In this document: positions 27,647-35,657 of the stretch, piece by piece
Layout: the number at the start of each line of letters is the position of its first letter
Numbering within the stretch: the stretch's first letter is position 1
Assembly (NCBI GenBank): GCA_033344815.1
Contig: JAWPMR010000001.1
Location: 2,280,136 to 2,344,135, forward strand
Length of the DNA stretch: 64,000 nt
Direction of reading: 5' to 3'
Source: Paracoccaceae bacterium
GTDB lineage: Bacteria > Pseudomonadota > Alphaproteobacteria > Rhodobacterales > Rhodobacteraceae
The notes under the pieces: model-generated
The model's database searches: none
What the model was told of the DNA's origin: nothing
The model's input: the letters and a program-made list of their open reading frames with translations, nothing else
Position numbers and translations under genes: made by a program

Positions 27647-28914
27647 TGCCCATCGAAGTGATCATGCCCAAGGTCGACATGGACATGGCCAGCGGTGTCA
27701 TCAGCGCATGGCACGTTGAGATTGGGGCAACCGTCGCCAAGGGGGATCCCTTGTTTGATATTGAAACCGATAAAGCCGCGATGGAAGTCGAGGCGCAAAG
27801 TGATGGAATTCTCCATCATCCCATTGCTGAGGGCACCGAAGTCGCGATTGGCCAACCGGTTGCATGGCTGTACGCGGCGGATGAAGTCGTTGGCGATGCG
27901 CCCGAAGGTGAAAGGGCGGCCTCGGCCCCTGCTGCGCAAGACACGTCCGATAATGCGTTTGCGGAAGCGGATCAGGTTGCAGCATCTGCAGTTCCATTGA
28001 CGGACAAAATCCGTGCCACGCCCCGCGCGCGATCGCTTGCCCGCGAGGCCGGTTTGGACATCACAACCCTCACAGGGTCCGGTCCCCGCAATCGCATCCA
28101 AGCCGAAGACGTGCCAAGCAAGCTCCATGTTAACCCATCATTGCCTGCGTCTTTTGTACCCGAAAACGGGCCTCTTTCAGTGACACATAAGAAAGGCAGC
28201 GGCGGAACACCCATTGTCCTGATCCATGGCTTTGCCAGCGATTCCAAATCTTGGGCGCCGCTGGAACATTATCTGGCAGATTGTCCCTTGATCCGCATCG
28301 ACCTGCCTTGCCACGGCAAGTCCCCCAACCTGCGGATCACCGGTTTCGCTGATCTTGTAACAGTAGTGCGCCAGACTTTTGACGATCTGCATTTGGAGGC
28401 TGCGCAACTCATCGGCCATAGCCTTGGCGGCGCTGTTGCATTGGCGCTTGCGGATACGAGAGCTCGCAAGATCAAGTCACTAAATCTGATCGCTCCCGGT
28501 GGGCTTGGTCCAGACATTAACACGGCATCGCTCAACGGGATCACAAATGCCACGCGTGTGGAAAGCCTTACACCGTGGCTGAAAATGCTTGTCCATGACG
28601 AGGCTCTGATCACCGAAGGCTACGCTCGCGCCGTAATGGCAACTCGGATCAACGCAAACATGCGTGCCGCGCAAATGGCCCTCGCTGACGCCGTTTTTCC
28701 GGATGGCACACAAGCATTTGATCTCCGCGCTGCCTTGCAAAGGGTTGAAATGCCGACCCGTGTGATCTGGGGGCGTCAGGACAGAATAATTAAATGGCAA
28801 CATGCTCTTAACGCTCCCGGCGATGTCGCGTTGCATCTTTTTGATGCCACAGGTCATATGCCTCAGATTGAACATACAGATGAGATTGGGAAGCTGCTGA
28901 AATCAGCGCTATAG
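27646..28914 (+). CDS. AcoC-type E2: lipoyl domain fused to alpha/beta-hydrolase
   Basis: 422 residues. The lipoyl domain (1-78) has the attachment lysine K43 in ETDKAAMEVEA. An E1/E3-binding domain follows (about 124-158, RATPRARSLAREAGLD). Instead of the CAT-type acyltransferase of pyruvate dehydrogenase E2, the C-terminus is an alpha/beta-hydrolase (about 175-420) with IGHSLGGAVAL, nucleophile Ser259, and GHMPQIE carrying the likely catalytic His. This architecture is that of AcoC of acetoin dehydrogenase. The E1 beta stop and this ATG share a base (TGATG). No E3 gene is present. Confidence 0.9.
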   Translation: MPIEVIMPKVDMDMASGVISAWHVEIGATVAKGDPLFDIETDKAAMEVEAQSDGILHHPIAEGTEVAIGQPVAWLYAADEVVGDAPEGERAASAPAAQDTSDNAFAEADQVAASAVPLTDKIRATPRARSLAREAGLDITTLTGSGPRNRIQAEDVPSKLHVNPSLPASFVPENGPLSVTHKKGSGGTPIVLIHGFASDSKSWAPLEHYLADCPLIRIDLPCHGKSPNLRITGFADLVTVVRQTFDDLHLEAAQLIGHSLGGAVALALADTRARKIKSLNLIAPGGLGPDINTASLNGITNATRVESLTPWLKMLVHDEALITEGYARAVMATRINANMRAAQMALADAVFPDGTQAFDLRAALQRVEMPTRVIWGRQDRIIKWQHALNAPGDVALHLFDATGHMPQIEHTDEIGKLLKSAL

Positions 28915-28949
28915 TGGCGCAACCAGAATGACCCGCGCAGGAGCCACAT

Positions 28950-29939
28950 ATGCCCGATGATCTGAAAAAAACCGTCGAGCTGCACCGAGACCGGACGTTA
29001 AACGATCCGCACAGCCAGATGCGTATTCGAGCTGCATGGCTCTATTATGTTGAGGGAAACACACAATCTGACGTCGCGAAAAAGCTGGGTGTGAACCGCA
29101 TCATGATCACCCGGTTACTGTCAGAGGCCAAGAAGCGAGGCGAGGTGGTCATACAGATCAAATCCAAGCTCACCTCTTTGGTACAAGCGCAAACAGAACT
29201 CGAAGAAAAATATGGTCTGCGCAAAGCCATTCTTGCACCTCACGCGGATGCTTCTGCCGATCCGACTCGTGTGATCGCCGCCGCAGCGGGCGAATACGTC
29301 TCAGGCCTTATGCATCACAATATCACTGTTGGGGTGGGGTGGGGTCGCACCTTGCATTCCATGCTGCCCTATATTGAAGGTCAGACACTCAAAGGCGCGC
29401 GCATCGTGTCGTTACTCGGGGGGATCGCTCAGGCCCGCCGCTTTAACCCTGCGGAATTTGCATGGCAATTTGCAGAGCTTTTCGACGCCGAAGGGTTCCT
29501 TGTCCCTGCCCCCGCCATCGTCGATTCCCCGCAAACCAAACATGCGTTGCTGGAACACTGCGGGTTGGATCGGATCATTTCCATGGCGGATGCTTGTGAC
29601 GTGGCCCTATTGTCCTGCGGCGGCATAACGACCCTGACAACTTCGTATCGCGCCGGGCATGTGTCCGAAGCAGAGCGGACATCCCTCATTGAAGCAGGCG
29701 CGGTGGGGGATCTACTCTACAACTTTCTCGACCGGGACGGCGTGCCGCTGGACCATCCCGTCAACACACGCAACATATCTGCATCTGTGGATCACCTTGC
29801 GCGGCTCCCGAACAAGGTCCTCATTTCAGGTGGGTCAGAAAAAGTTGAGATTATCCGAGCCACTTTAAAAGCCATTATGCCCGGCACGCTGATCACCGAC
29901 GAGGTTACGGGCGCGCAATTGCTCAGTGATACCGTTTAG
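28950..29939 (+). CDS. SorC/DeoR-type sugar-binding transcriptional regulator
   Basis: 329 residues. An N-terminal helix-turn-helix (about 35-60, EGNTQSDVAKKLGVNRIMITRLLSEA) precedes a sugar-phosphate-binding SorC effector domain (about 75-325, with GVGWGRTLHSML). Regulators of this family respond to phosphorylated sugars, which suits a locus with a PfkB kinase. It is the last gene of the rightward arm, 36 bases after E2, and is the likely local regulator of both arms (inference). Confidence 0.9.
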   Translation: MPDDLKKTVELHRDRTLNDPHSQMRIRAAWLYYVEGNTQSDVAKKLGVNRIMITRLLSEAKKRGEVVIQIKSKLTSLVQAQTELEEKYGLRKAILAPHADASADPTRVIAAAAGEYVSGLMHHNITVGVGWGRTLHSMLPYIEGQTLKGARIVSLLGGIAQARRFNPAEFAWQFAELFDAEGFLVPAPAIVDSPQTKHALLEHCGLDRIISMADACDVALLSCGGITTLTTSYRAGHVSEAERTSLIEAGAVGDLLYNFLDRDGVPLDHPVNTRNISASVDHLARLPNKVLISGGSEKVEIIRATLKAIMPGTLITDEVTGAQLLSDTV

Positions 29940-30947
29940 ATGTCTATTTCTGAGTGCTGTGCCAACTCAGGCGGAACCAGTCAGTGCACGCGTTGCGCAA
30001 TTTGGCCTCTGACCTTTGCATTGGATGGAACATTTGGTTAGCTGCGCTCAGGTCGGGGGGGTCTTTCATAACTGCACATCCAAGGCCGATACCATATCAG
30101 CGCCTCTTTGTTGATGCGTTGATATTTTGGGTAAATGCGCTGTGCGACTGCCAAATTCATAAGATAATTGCGAGCGTCAACCAAGTAGACATTCACGAAC
30201 GCAACGCCTCTGCTCCCTCCACGTTGAACCACAGTCCTGCGAGCGCAAAACACAAAGAACCAGCATCGATCTGGTCTTGCACCTCGTGGTTTTTGCGGAA
30301 AAGGAGAGGTTTTATCCAGTCTACGGCAGTTTTGGCCGGTCGGAGTGCGCATCCGTTGGCCACTTGCATTGTAAGGTCGAGGTCATCACATCATATCCAG
30401 GCCGCCGTCAGATTTGAAACTGACGCACGTCGCGCAGACACCTGAGAGTATTCTGCGCGCGCATACACGAAAACCGAAGGCTTGAATCGAAAAAGCTCAG
30501 GAATTCTCTTCAGGCTTCTGTGACGGCCTTGTTCCGAACAACCGCACCACCGTTGGTTTGGCTCATCAATCTCACCCGAATGGCTTTCAGTAGCCAGAAT
30601 ATCAGGCTTCTGAGCAGAGCACTGGTGTTCTCATGCGTGGATCTGTTGTCGGCATGAAACGATCCCTGATCACTGTGAAACATCCTCGGGACGCGCGCTT
30701 GCGGTCCTTGTGCAAATTCAAAAACCCCACGCTCTAAAAACCGGAAAAGACTTGCACCAGTAGCAGCAATCATAGAGGACTTTGTGGTTCGCCTGCCAAT
30801 GTGAGGGCCGGTGCATTCGCTATCAATCTTGATCGCTCACGCGAGGCTGCTTTTGAATTTCCCCGCCCGGGAACAGCGTGAGCAAATCACGATGATTTAG
30901 TGTTTGAGTGAAACACATGTTGAAGCAACTGGAGAGCAAACCAGCAA
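29940..30947. other. Gene-poor stretch, 1 kb
   Basis: No intact gene is recognisable. Fragments on the minus strand near 30210-30330 read like former coding sequence broken by stops, but I cannot name them. Together with the broken genes at 32.9-34.4 kb this suggests a decaying region. Confidence 0.4.
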
Positions 30948-32552
30948 GTGCCTTTGAAGATTTTCCTTTCCCGCTCGGTGTTACCAATATTGAGTCTGGC
31001 CGTACTTGTTTTATCCTGTGTATCGGCTTTCATCGGCTTGGAGGCTTCCAGCCTGTGGGTTGACGAATTGTTTTCCACCTACTTCGCCGACACAGCTTTG
31101 CCGGATTTGGAAGCAGTGTTTTCGCGGGCAACGGAAGATACGAATCCGCCAGGCTATTACCTTCTTCTTTGGGAAAGCCTGCGCCTAACAGGTATGTCAT
31201 TCGTTCCGGGCGGCCGGGGACTTTCGGCGTTACTGGCCATCCTCGCGATCCTCGCACTTGTTCTGGCACCAACCAAAGGGATCGGTTTCACGCCGCGGCT
31301 TTTGGCAGCCGTCTTCGTGGTGGCAACTCCGATCTGGTTCTTTAACAGTCAAAACATAAGGGCTTACGCGCTGATCTTCCTGCTTGCCGTTGGTATGGCT
31401 GCAAGCGCCCTTCGCACAATGGATGGTCTTCTCGTAGGGCGCGCGCCTGTTGGTCCACTGGCACTGTTGGCAGTCCTGTCGCTCGCGGCCAGTCTGAGCC
31501 AATACTATGCGATTTTGCTCGCTGGCGGACTGTTCACTGTTTTGTTGTTTTTCTGCCGCTCGGTGACAGCGCTGACTGGGGTCGCACTATCTGGTTTACT
31601 CGTTCTTGTCCCATTTCTGGCTTTCATGACTTGGCATCAGGAAAGAATTATTCCTGAGATCGGCGACATGTGGTTTGCAACCGATCTGAGTTTCGAGTGG
31701 ATCTTATCGAACTCCATCTTTGGGCTGAAACAATTGGTCGGGACGCAATTCTCACTCCTGATATTGGGTGTTCTGATCGCGCTGGCTGTCTGGGCGCTTT
31801 TTGCACAGGGCCCACGAAAGTTTTTCTCCGTACTGACCCGTGATCGTATTGGGGCCGCGCTTGCACTGCTCATGGGCAGTTTTCTAGTTGCCTACCTTTA
31901 TGCAATTGCGGTGACCTTCGCATTCACGCCGATCTTTGCTGCCCGGCTATTTGATGTCTTGGCGCCCATGGCTTGGGTTGCGCTCGCATATGGGGCGCAT
32001 GCTGTGCTTGGGCTGATGGACACCCCGGTTCGCAACGTCGTCGCGACGGCCTCGCTGTCATGCGTTGTGTTACTGGCAGGAACCAAAATGTTGGACCGTG
32101 GACAAGACGCCATGCAACCATGGCGCCACTCGGCTGAGGCAGTAGCCGCAAAAGATGGGTGCATCGGTTCAACCCTGCCCGTGGTGTGGTTCGAACAACC
32201 CCTTTTTAAAGAAAACAATCCAGAAAGGTTCTACGGTTTTTACTTGCCGCCGGATCAAGACCGCAAATGGTTACCGCTCAGTCGTCATGACCTTCAAACC
32301 GATCTCGGCAGCGAGAAAATGAGAGCGGTTGTGCAGAACACAGCGTCGGGACTGCGTGAGTGCACCCTACTTTTGTGGTCAGTCCATATGCAAATTGATG
32401 ATCTGGGTGCCGTCACTGAAGCACTTGCAGCACATATGGGTCAGGATGTGATGTCATCAGGTATAGACATAGAGATTGTTCGGCCCAGACATTCCGTATC
32501 TTCTGGCTATCTTTTTGTTCTGCAACCGTCATCGACCGCAAATCTGCCTTAG
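30948..32552 (+). CDS. Membrane glycosyltransferase, GT39/ArnT-like
   Basis: 534 residues with about ten or more membrane segments over the first 390 residues, then a soluble periplasmic domain. The first periplasmic loop has SSLWVDELFST (about 34-44); an acidic DE pair at this position is the catalytic hallmark of the dolichyl/undecaprenyl-phosphate-sugar transferases. NPPGYYLLLW follows, also typical. It would move a sugar from a lipid carrier to a lipid, protein or polysaccharide. Start GTG at 30948 is uncertain; a GGAG lies upstream at 14 bases. It neighbours broken polysaccharide genes. Confidence 0.8.
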   Translation: MPLKIFLSRSVLPILSLAVLVLSCVSAFIGLEASSLWVDELFSTYFADTALPDLEAVFSRATEDTNPPGYYLLLWESLRLTGMSFVPGGRGLSALLAILAILALVLAPTKGIGFTPRLLAAVFVVATPIWFFNSQNIRAYALIFLLAVGMAASALRTMDGLLVGRAPVGPLALLAVLSLAASLSQYYAILLAGGLFTVLLFFCRSVTALTGVALSGLLVLVPFLAFMTWHQERIIPEIGDMWFATDLSFEWILSNSIFGLKQLVGTQFSLLILGVLIALAVWALFAQGPRKFFSVLTRDRIGAALALLMGSFLVAYLYAIAVTFAFTPIFAARLFDVLAPMAWVALAYGAHAVLGLMDTPVRNVVATASLSCVVLLAGTKMLDRGQDAMQPWRHSAEAVAAKDGCIGSTLPVVWFEQPLFKENNPERFYGFYLPPDQDRKWLPLSRHDLQTDLGSEKMRAVVQNTASGLRECTLLLWSVHMQIDDLGAVTEALAAHMGQDVMSSGIDIEIVRPRHSVSSGYLFVLQPSSTANLP

Positions 32553-32945
32553 TGCGGACTTGGCAACCGGGGCCAACGAGCCAACGAGCCAACGAGCCAA
32601 CGAGCCAACGACTAATTCGCCAGTACGATGGAAATCACCAAACCAAAATGGCGCTGCAACTACTGTCCCGCTTTGACTGTCAGCAGAGAAATGACCGTCG
32701 GCGTTGTGAAAGTTGCGTATCGCAATGCTGATCAATCAATTCGCGGTCTGCCCCGTCGGGATAAAACCATCCGTCTTGTATAACTGATCGATGACCAGTG
32801 TATTTGTCGTCGCATCTAAATGTACGGCATCCGCGATCTGACACTGGCAATTCTTAACGTTTTACCCGCAACCAATGCTTTGCCGGCCCACGCTTGATGA
32901 ACTGTCCTCATATGCCTGATAAGGCTAAAACGTTGGAATACCAGA
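32553..32945. other. Intergenic stretch with an 8-bp tandem repeat
   Basis: Contains the repeat at 32573-32612 and otherwise no recognisable gene. The convergent deacetylase pseudogene ends at 32946. Confidence 0.4.
32573..32612. repeat. Tandem octamer repeat (CCAACGAG) x5
   Basis: Four exact copies of CCAACGAG and a fifth with a final C instead of G. It starts 20 bases after the glycosyltransferase stop codon. The 8-base unit would shift the frame on slippage, but no frame clearly depends on it here. Confidence 0.95.
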
Positions 32946-33824
32946 TCAATCGGCCTGTGCCCGTCGCCAAGCAGGCGGATGATGTTCAATCACGTCGGAA
33001 AACACCCGGTCAAGACAGTCCCACATCGCTCCGCTTGAAGGACGTGCCACGTTCCTCTTCATTCTTGCGAGAATGAGGTAGTAGCGGAAGTGGGATCTGA
33101 GTGGTGCGCGAAATTTGGGCTGACCCGGATCAATTTCCCAGGGGTGAGAATAAAAAATGGGTCGCAAATCGGCTCCGGCGGCTCGGTTTAATCCACGAAA
33201 AGAACGGGGATAGGGCAAAAGCCGGAACCACCCACTACACGAGACAGGCAGTCTCGTGCTTGCCGCACGGATCGTGGTCATGGGATTCTCAACAACAATT
33301 GAAGACATCGAAAACGGAAACTGTAGCGCATCCGGCTGGCCGCACTGATCATGTCGGATCGAATTAATGCCCGATCTAAAGACAAGGCCGGTCTCTGCCA
33401 AAACTTCGCAAGCCCACCAGATTGTTTGATTGAGCGCGAAATTGGCGGCGCAGTATCCGTTGATCTGCGCTTAAGGCACTTGTTCAAGCGCGGCCTTCGC
33501 GCGGGACACATCGGTTTTAAACTCCTTTGGCGGCTGATCACTCAAACGATGATGCGCCCATCCATGACTGGCCAGTTCGTGCCCTGTGCTGAAAATTCGG
33601 CAAATAAGGTCAGGATGTTGCTCAACCACTGTGCCGAGAACAAAAAAGGTCGCTGTGACCGAATGCTGGTTAAACATATCTAGATTGCGTGACGTTGTAG
33701 CCAGAACGCGACGTTGCTTGTTGACCCATTCCGCGCTCAGCGTGGCAGCGTGATGGGCTTCCTCCAAATCCACAGTCATCGCGCCGGTCCATGAAACCTT
33801 ATGTGCATGTGTCACCGACCTCAT
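32946..33824 (-). pseudogene. Polysaccharide deacetylase with internal stop codon (XrtA-system, DUF3473 type)
   Basis: One frame of about 292 codons interrupted by a single TAA at 33471-33473. The first part has TVDLEEAHH, TATFFVLGTVVEQHP and SHGWAHHR, the metal-binding His pair of NodB-type deacetylases. After the stop the same frame continues with GYCAANFALN, SGINSIRHDQCGQPDALQFPF and FYSHPWEIDPGQP, the C-terminal domain of exopolysaccharide/exosortase-associated deacetylases. The normally conserved GYRAPSFS block reads GYCAANFA, so the copy is degenerate beyond the stop. Its product would have trimmed acetyl groups from an exopolysaccharide. Confidence 0.85.
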
Positions 33825-34085
33825 GCCGCGTCATACCCCCGTGAGCGCCCGTCCACGGCCCGAGTTTAACTGGTCTGCGAATAGGAATGTCTTCGTCTAA
33901 ACATCAAGAGTTTTTATCGCTGTCCAAAGATCACATTCTAAAGACAACACGGCATTGCTTCAGAGCCAGCAGCACAGGCTGTTCCAGCAGTTTCGTCACG
34001 CTCGTTACGTCAAGGTTTGAGGCGCAATGCCGCCGCAAAGCTTAGACATTTACCCGACTGAGCACTGAGAGCAGTTGCACCATCC

Positions 34086-34440
34086 CTATCGCGCGCCTTC
34101 GGCAAAAAAAGATAACGCGCATCGTCTGAAAGATGATCTGTACCGATAGCAAGGATCCGCGGTTGTGAATGCAATAGAGATCATAGCCGACCTTTTCAGC
34201 GGCACCTTCAAGGACTGCACCATAGGGAAAATTGACTTGCGCCTAACCAGTAAAACCGGAACGCACGCAATAACGATGATCCTAAAGTGGAATTTTTTGC
34301 CGCAGATCCGCAACAAAATCTGGTCGCTCGGGGCGCGAACCAATCTGTGACATTTCGCCACGAATGACATTGAAAAATTGCCGCAGTTCTTCCAGCGGTC
34401 CGCTATACTCGGCCTGAATCGCGCAAACAACATCAATTAG
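34086..34440 (-). pseudogene. Decayed exopolysaccharide sugar transferase (undecaprenyl-phosphate glycosylphosphotransferase), C-terminal part
   Basis: Read on the minus strand, the sequence gives EELRQFFNVIRGEMSQIGSR, then PERPDFVADLRQKIP, a TAG (34282-34284), RSGFTG, a second TAG (34243-34245) in place of the conserved Trp of GLTGWAQVN, then AQVNFPYGAV and YDLYCIHN. A run of seven A/T bases at 34104-34110 breaks the frame just before FFAEGAR-stop. These are the signature blocks of the bacterial sugar transferase family that starts exopolysaccharide repeat units. Three separate lesions and the missing N-terminal membrane part show it is dead. Confidence 0.88.
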
Positions 34441-34458
34441 TACATTGCAGAACGGTTG

Positions 34459-35655
34459 TTATTTGATTTCTGCAGCTTGGCTCAAATTCTCATCCGCGTC
34501 CGTCGACCGATCAATGCCACAGATACTCAGTTCTTCTTCTTCGCCGCTGTGTTTGCCAATTGGGATATTATTGATGCGAAAAAGAATACTCAGGTTGGAA
34601 GACATCTGCGCATCAAATCGCCCTGTATAAAGACTTTCGATCGTCCCATCTTCGAACATACTATAGAGCGCGCATGAAAACTTTTCATGAAACCCTTCAA
34701 TTTCTGAAGAAATTACAAAGGCGTACGGCTCATAGGTGTACTCTTCGGGATCCGCAAACTCGACGGGACATTCTAAACCAGTCTTGTCGCGATGCTCACC
34801 AATAGATGCACGCAGAATGTCCAGATCGCCATAGTATCTGTCCAGCTTACCCTGACAGAACGCTTCGGCTGCATCCCGATGCGAAGAGAAGGTGCAGGCG
34901 ATCGGCTCCACGAAGTCCGCTTCAAAAGTCACCACTTTCTCGCTGATTGTGGAGCCTGAAACGTAGCCCAGGACCTGTACGCTTGTAATCGTTTGGGGCG
35001 CCGGATCTTCCGTGGGTTCAGGACGTTTGTACCGGAACTGAATGAGGTTGCGCCAGCTTTTTGCTTCCTCATCTTCGGCGATTTCTGTGTTTGGGGGTTG
35101 CTTACCATCAAGCCCATCTGCAGGCTTCGTTGCTTTCGCTGCCGTCGCCTTGATTGCTGCTTTGTCTTTTGCCTCACTAAAGAGGGTCTCACAGGTCAGC
35201 GCTGTCGTTCCGTCGGGCCGATGATCACCCAATCGCTTTTGAGAATCGACGGTCATACTGGCCCCGGGCATAACGTACCCACCGTTCGCAACGAAAATAA
35301 TCTGTGAAAATCCGAGGAGTTTTGCCTCTCCGGTATCGGCGAAGTTTTTCATACGGGCAAGGGTGATTGTTGTCGGATCACACAAGACATCATACCCACC
35401 GTCACCGGTATTCAAGAAGACATCGCGCATAATCGCATTCACCGCTTTTTCTGTGAACTGGTATCCGGCACGGGTCACGGCCTCAGTGCAAATATCGTAA
35501 AAATAGCCGACATATGCACCCGAATTGGTGTCGATGGAAACAAAGGGAGGGGTATCAACGCGGACGCCAATACTGACCTGATCCTTTGCAAAGGAGGGTG
35601 TGAAAGGCATCAGCATCGCAAAGGCCACAATGAGAACATGAATGGACTTTTGCAT
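34459..35655 (-). CDS. Periplasmic solute-binding protein, amino-acid-receptor fold (SBP_bac_3-like) with an insertion
   Basis: 398 residues. The Sec signal peptide ends near residue 23 (PSFA-KD). The two lobes are recognisable: VRVDTPPFVS, AYVGYFYDICTEAV and YDVLCDPTTITLARM in the first, and VQVLGYVSGSTISEKV, FCQGKLDRYYGDLDIL and YTYEPYAFVIS in the second. An Ala/Lys/Glu-rich insertion of about 80 residues (about 145-225) separates them. No ABC permease or ATPase is present; instead the upstream gene, whose stop overlaps this start (TAGTGATG), encodes a large membrane protein. Confidence 0.8.
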   Translation of the reverse strand: MQKSIHVLIVAFAMLMPFTPSFAKDQVSIGVRVDTPPFVSIDTNSGAYVGYFYDICTEAVTRAGYQFTEKAVNAIMRDVFLNTGDGGYDVLCDPTTITLARMKNFADTGEAKLLGFSQIIFVANGGYVMPGASMTVDSQKRLGDHRPDGTTALTCETLFSEAKDKAAIKATAAKATKPADGLDGKQPPNTEIAEDEEAKSWRNLIQFRYKRPEPTEDPAPQTITSVQVLGYVSGSTISEKVVTFEADFVEPIACTFSSHRDAAEAFCQGKLDRYYGDLDILRASIGEHRDKTGLECPVEFADPEEYTYEPYAFVISSEIEGFHEKFSCALYSMFEDGTIESLYTGRFDAQMSSNLSILFRINNIPIGKHSGEEEELSICGIDRSTDADENLSQAAEIK

Positions 35656-35657
35656 CA

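Noticed and set aside
29954-30445. 163-residue plus-strand frame after the SorC regulator gene
   Set aside because: Unstructured composition and no ribosome site. A minus-strand reading of the same area looks more like broken coding sequence.
32573-32612. Octamer array considered as a CRISPR or integron-like repeat
   Set aside because: The unit is only eight bases and copies are directly adjacent with no spacers.
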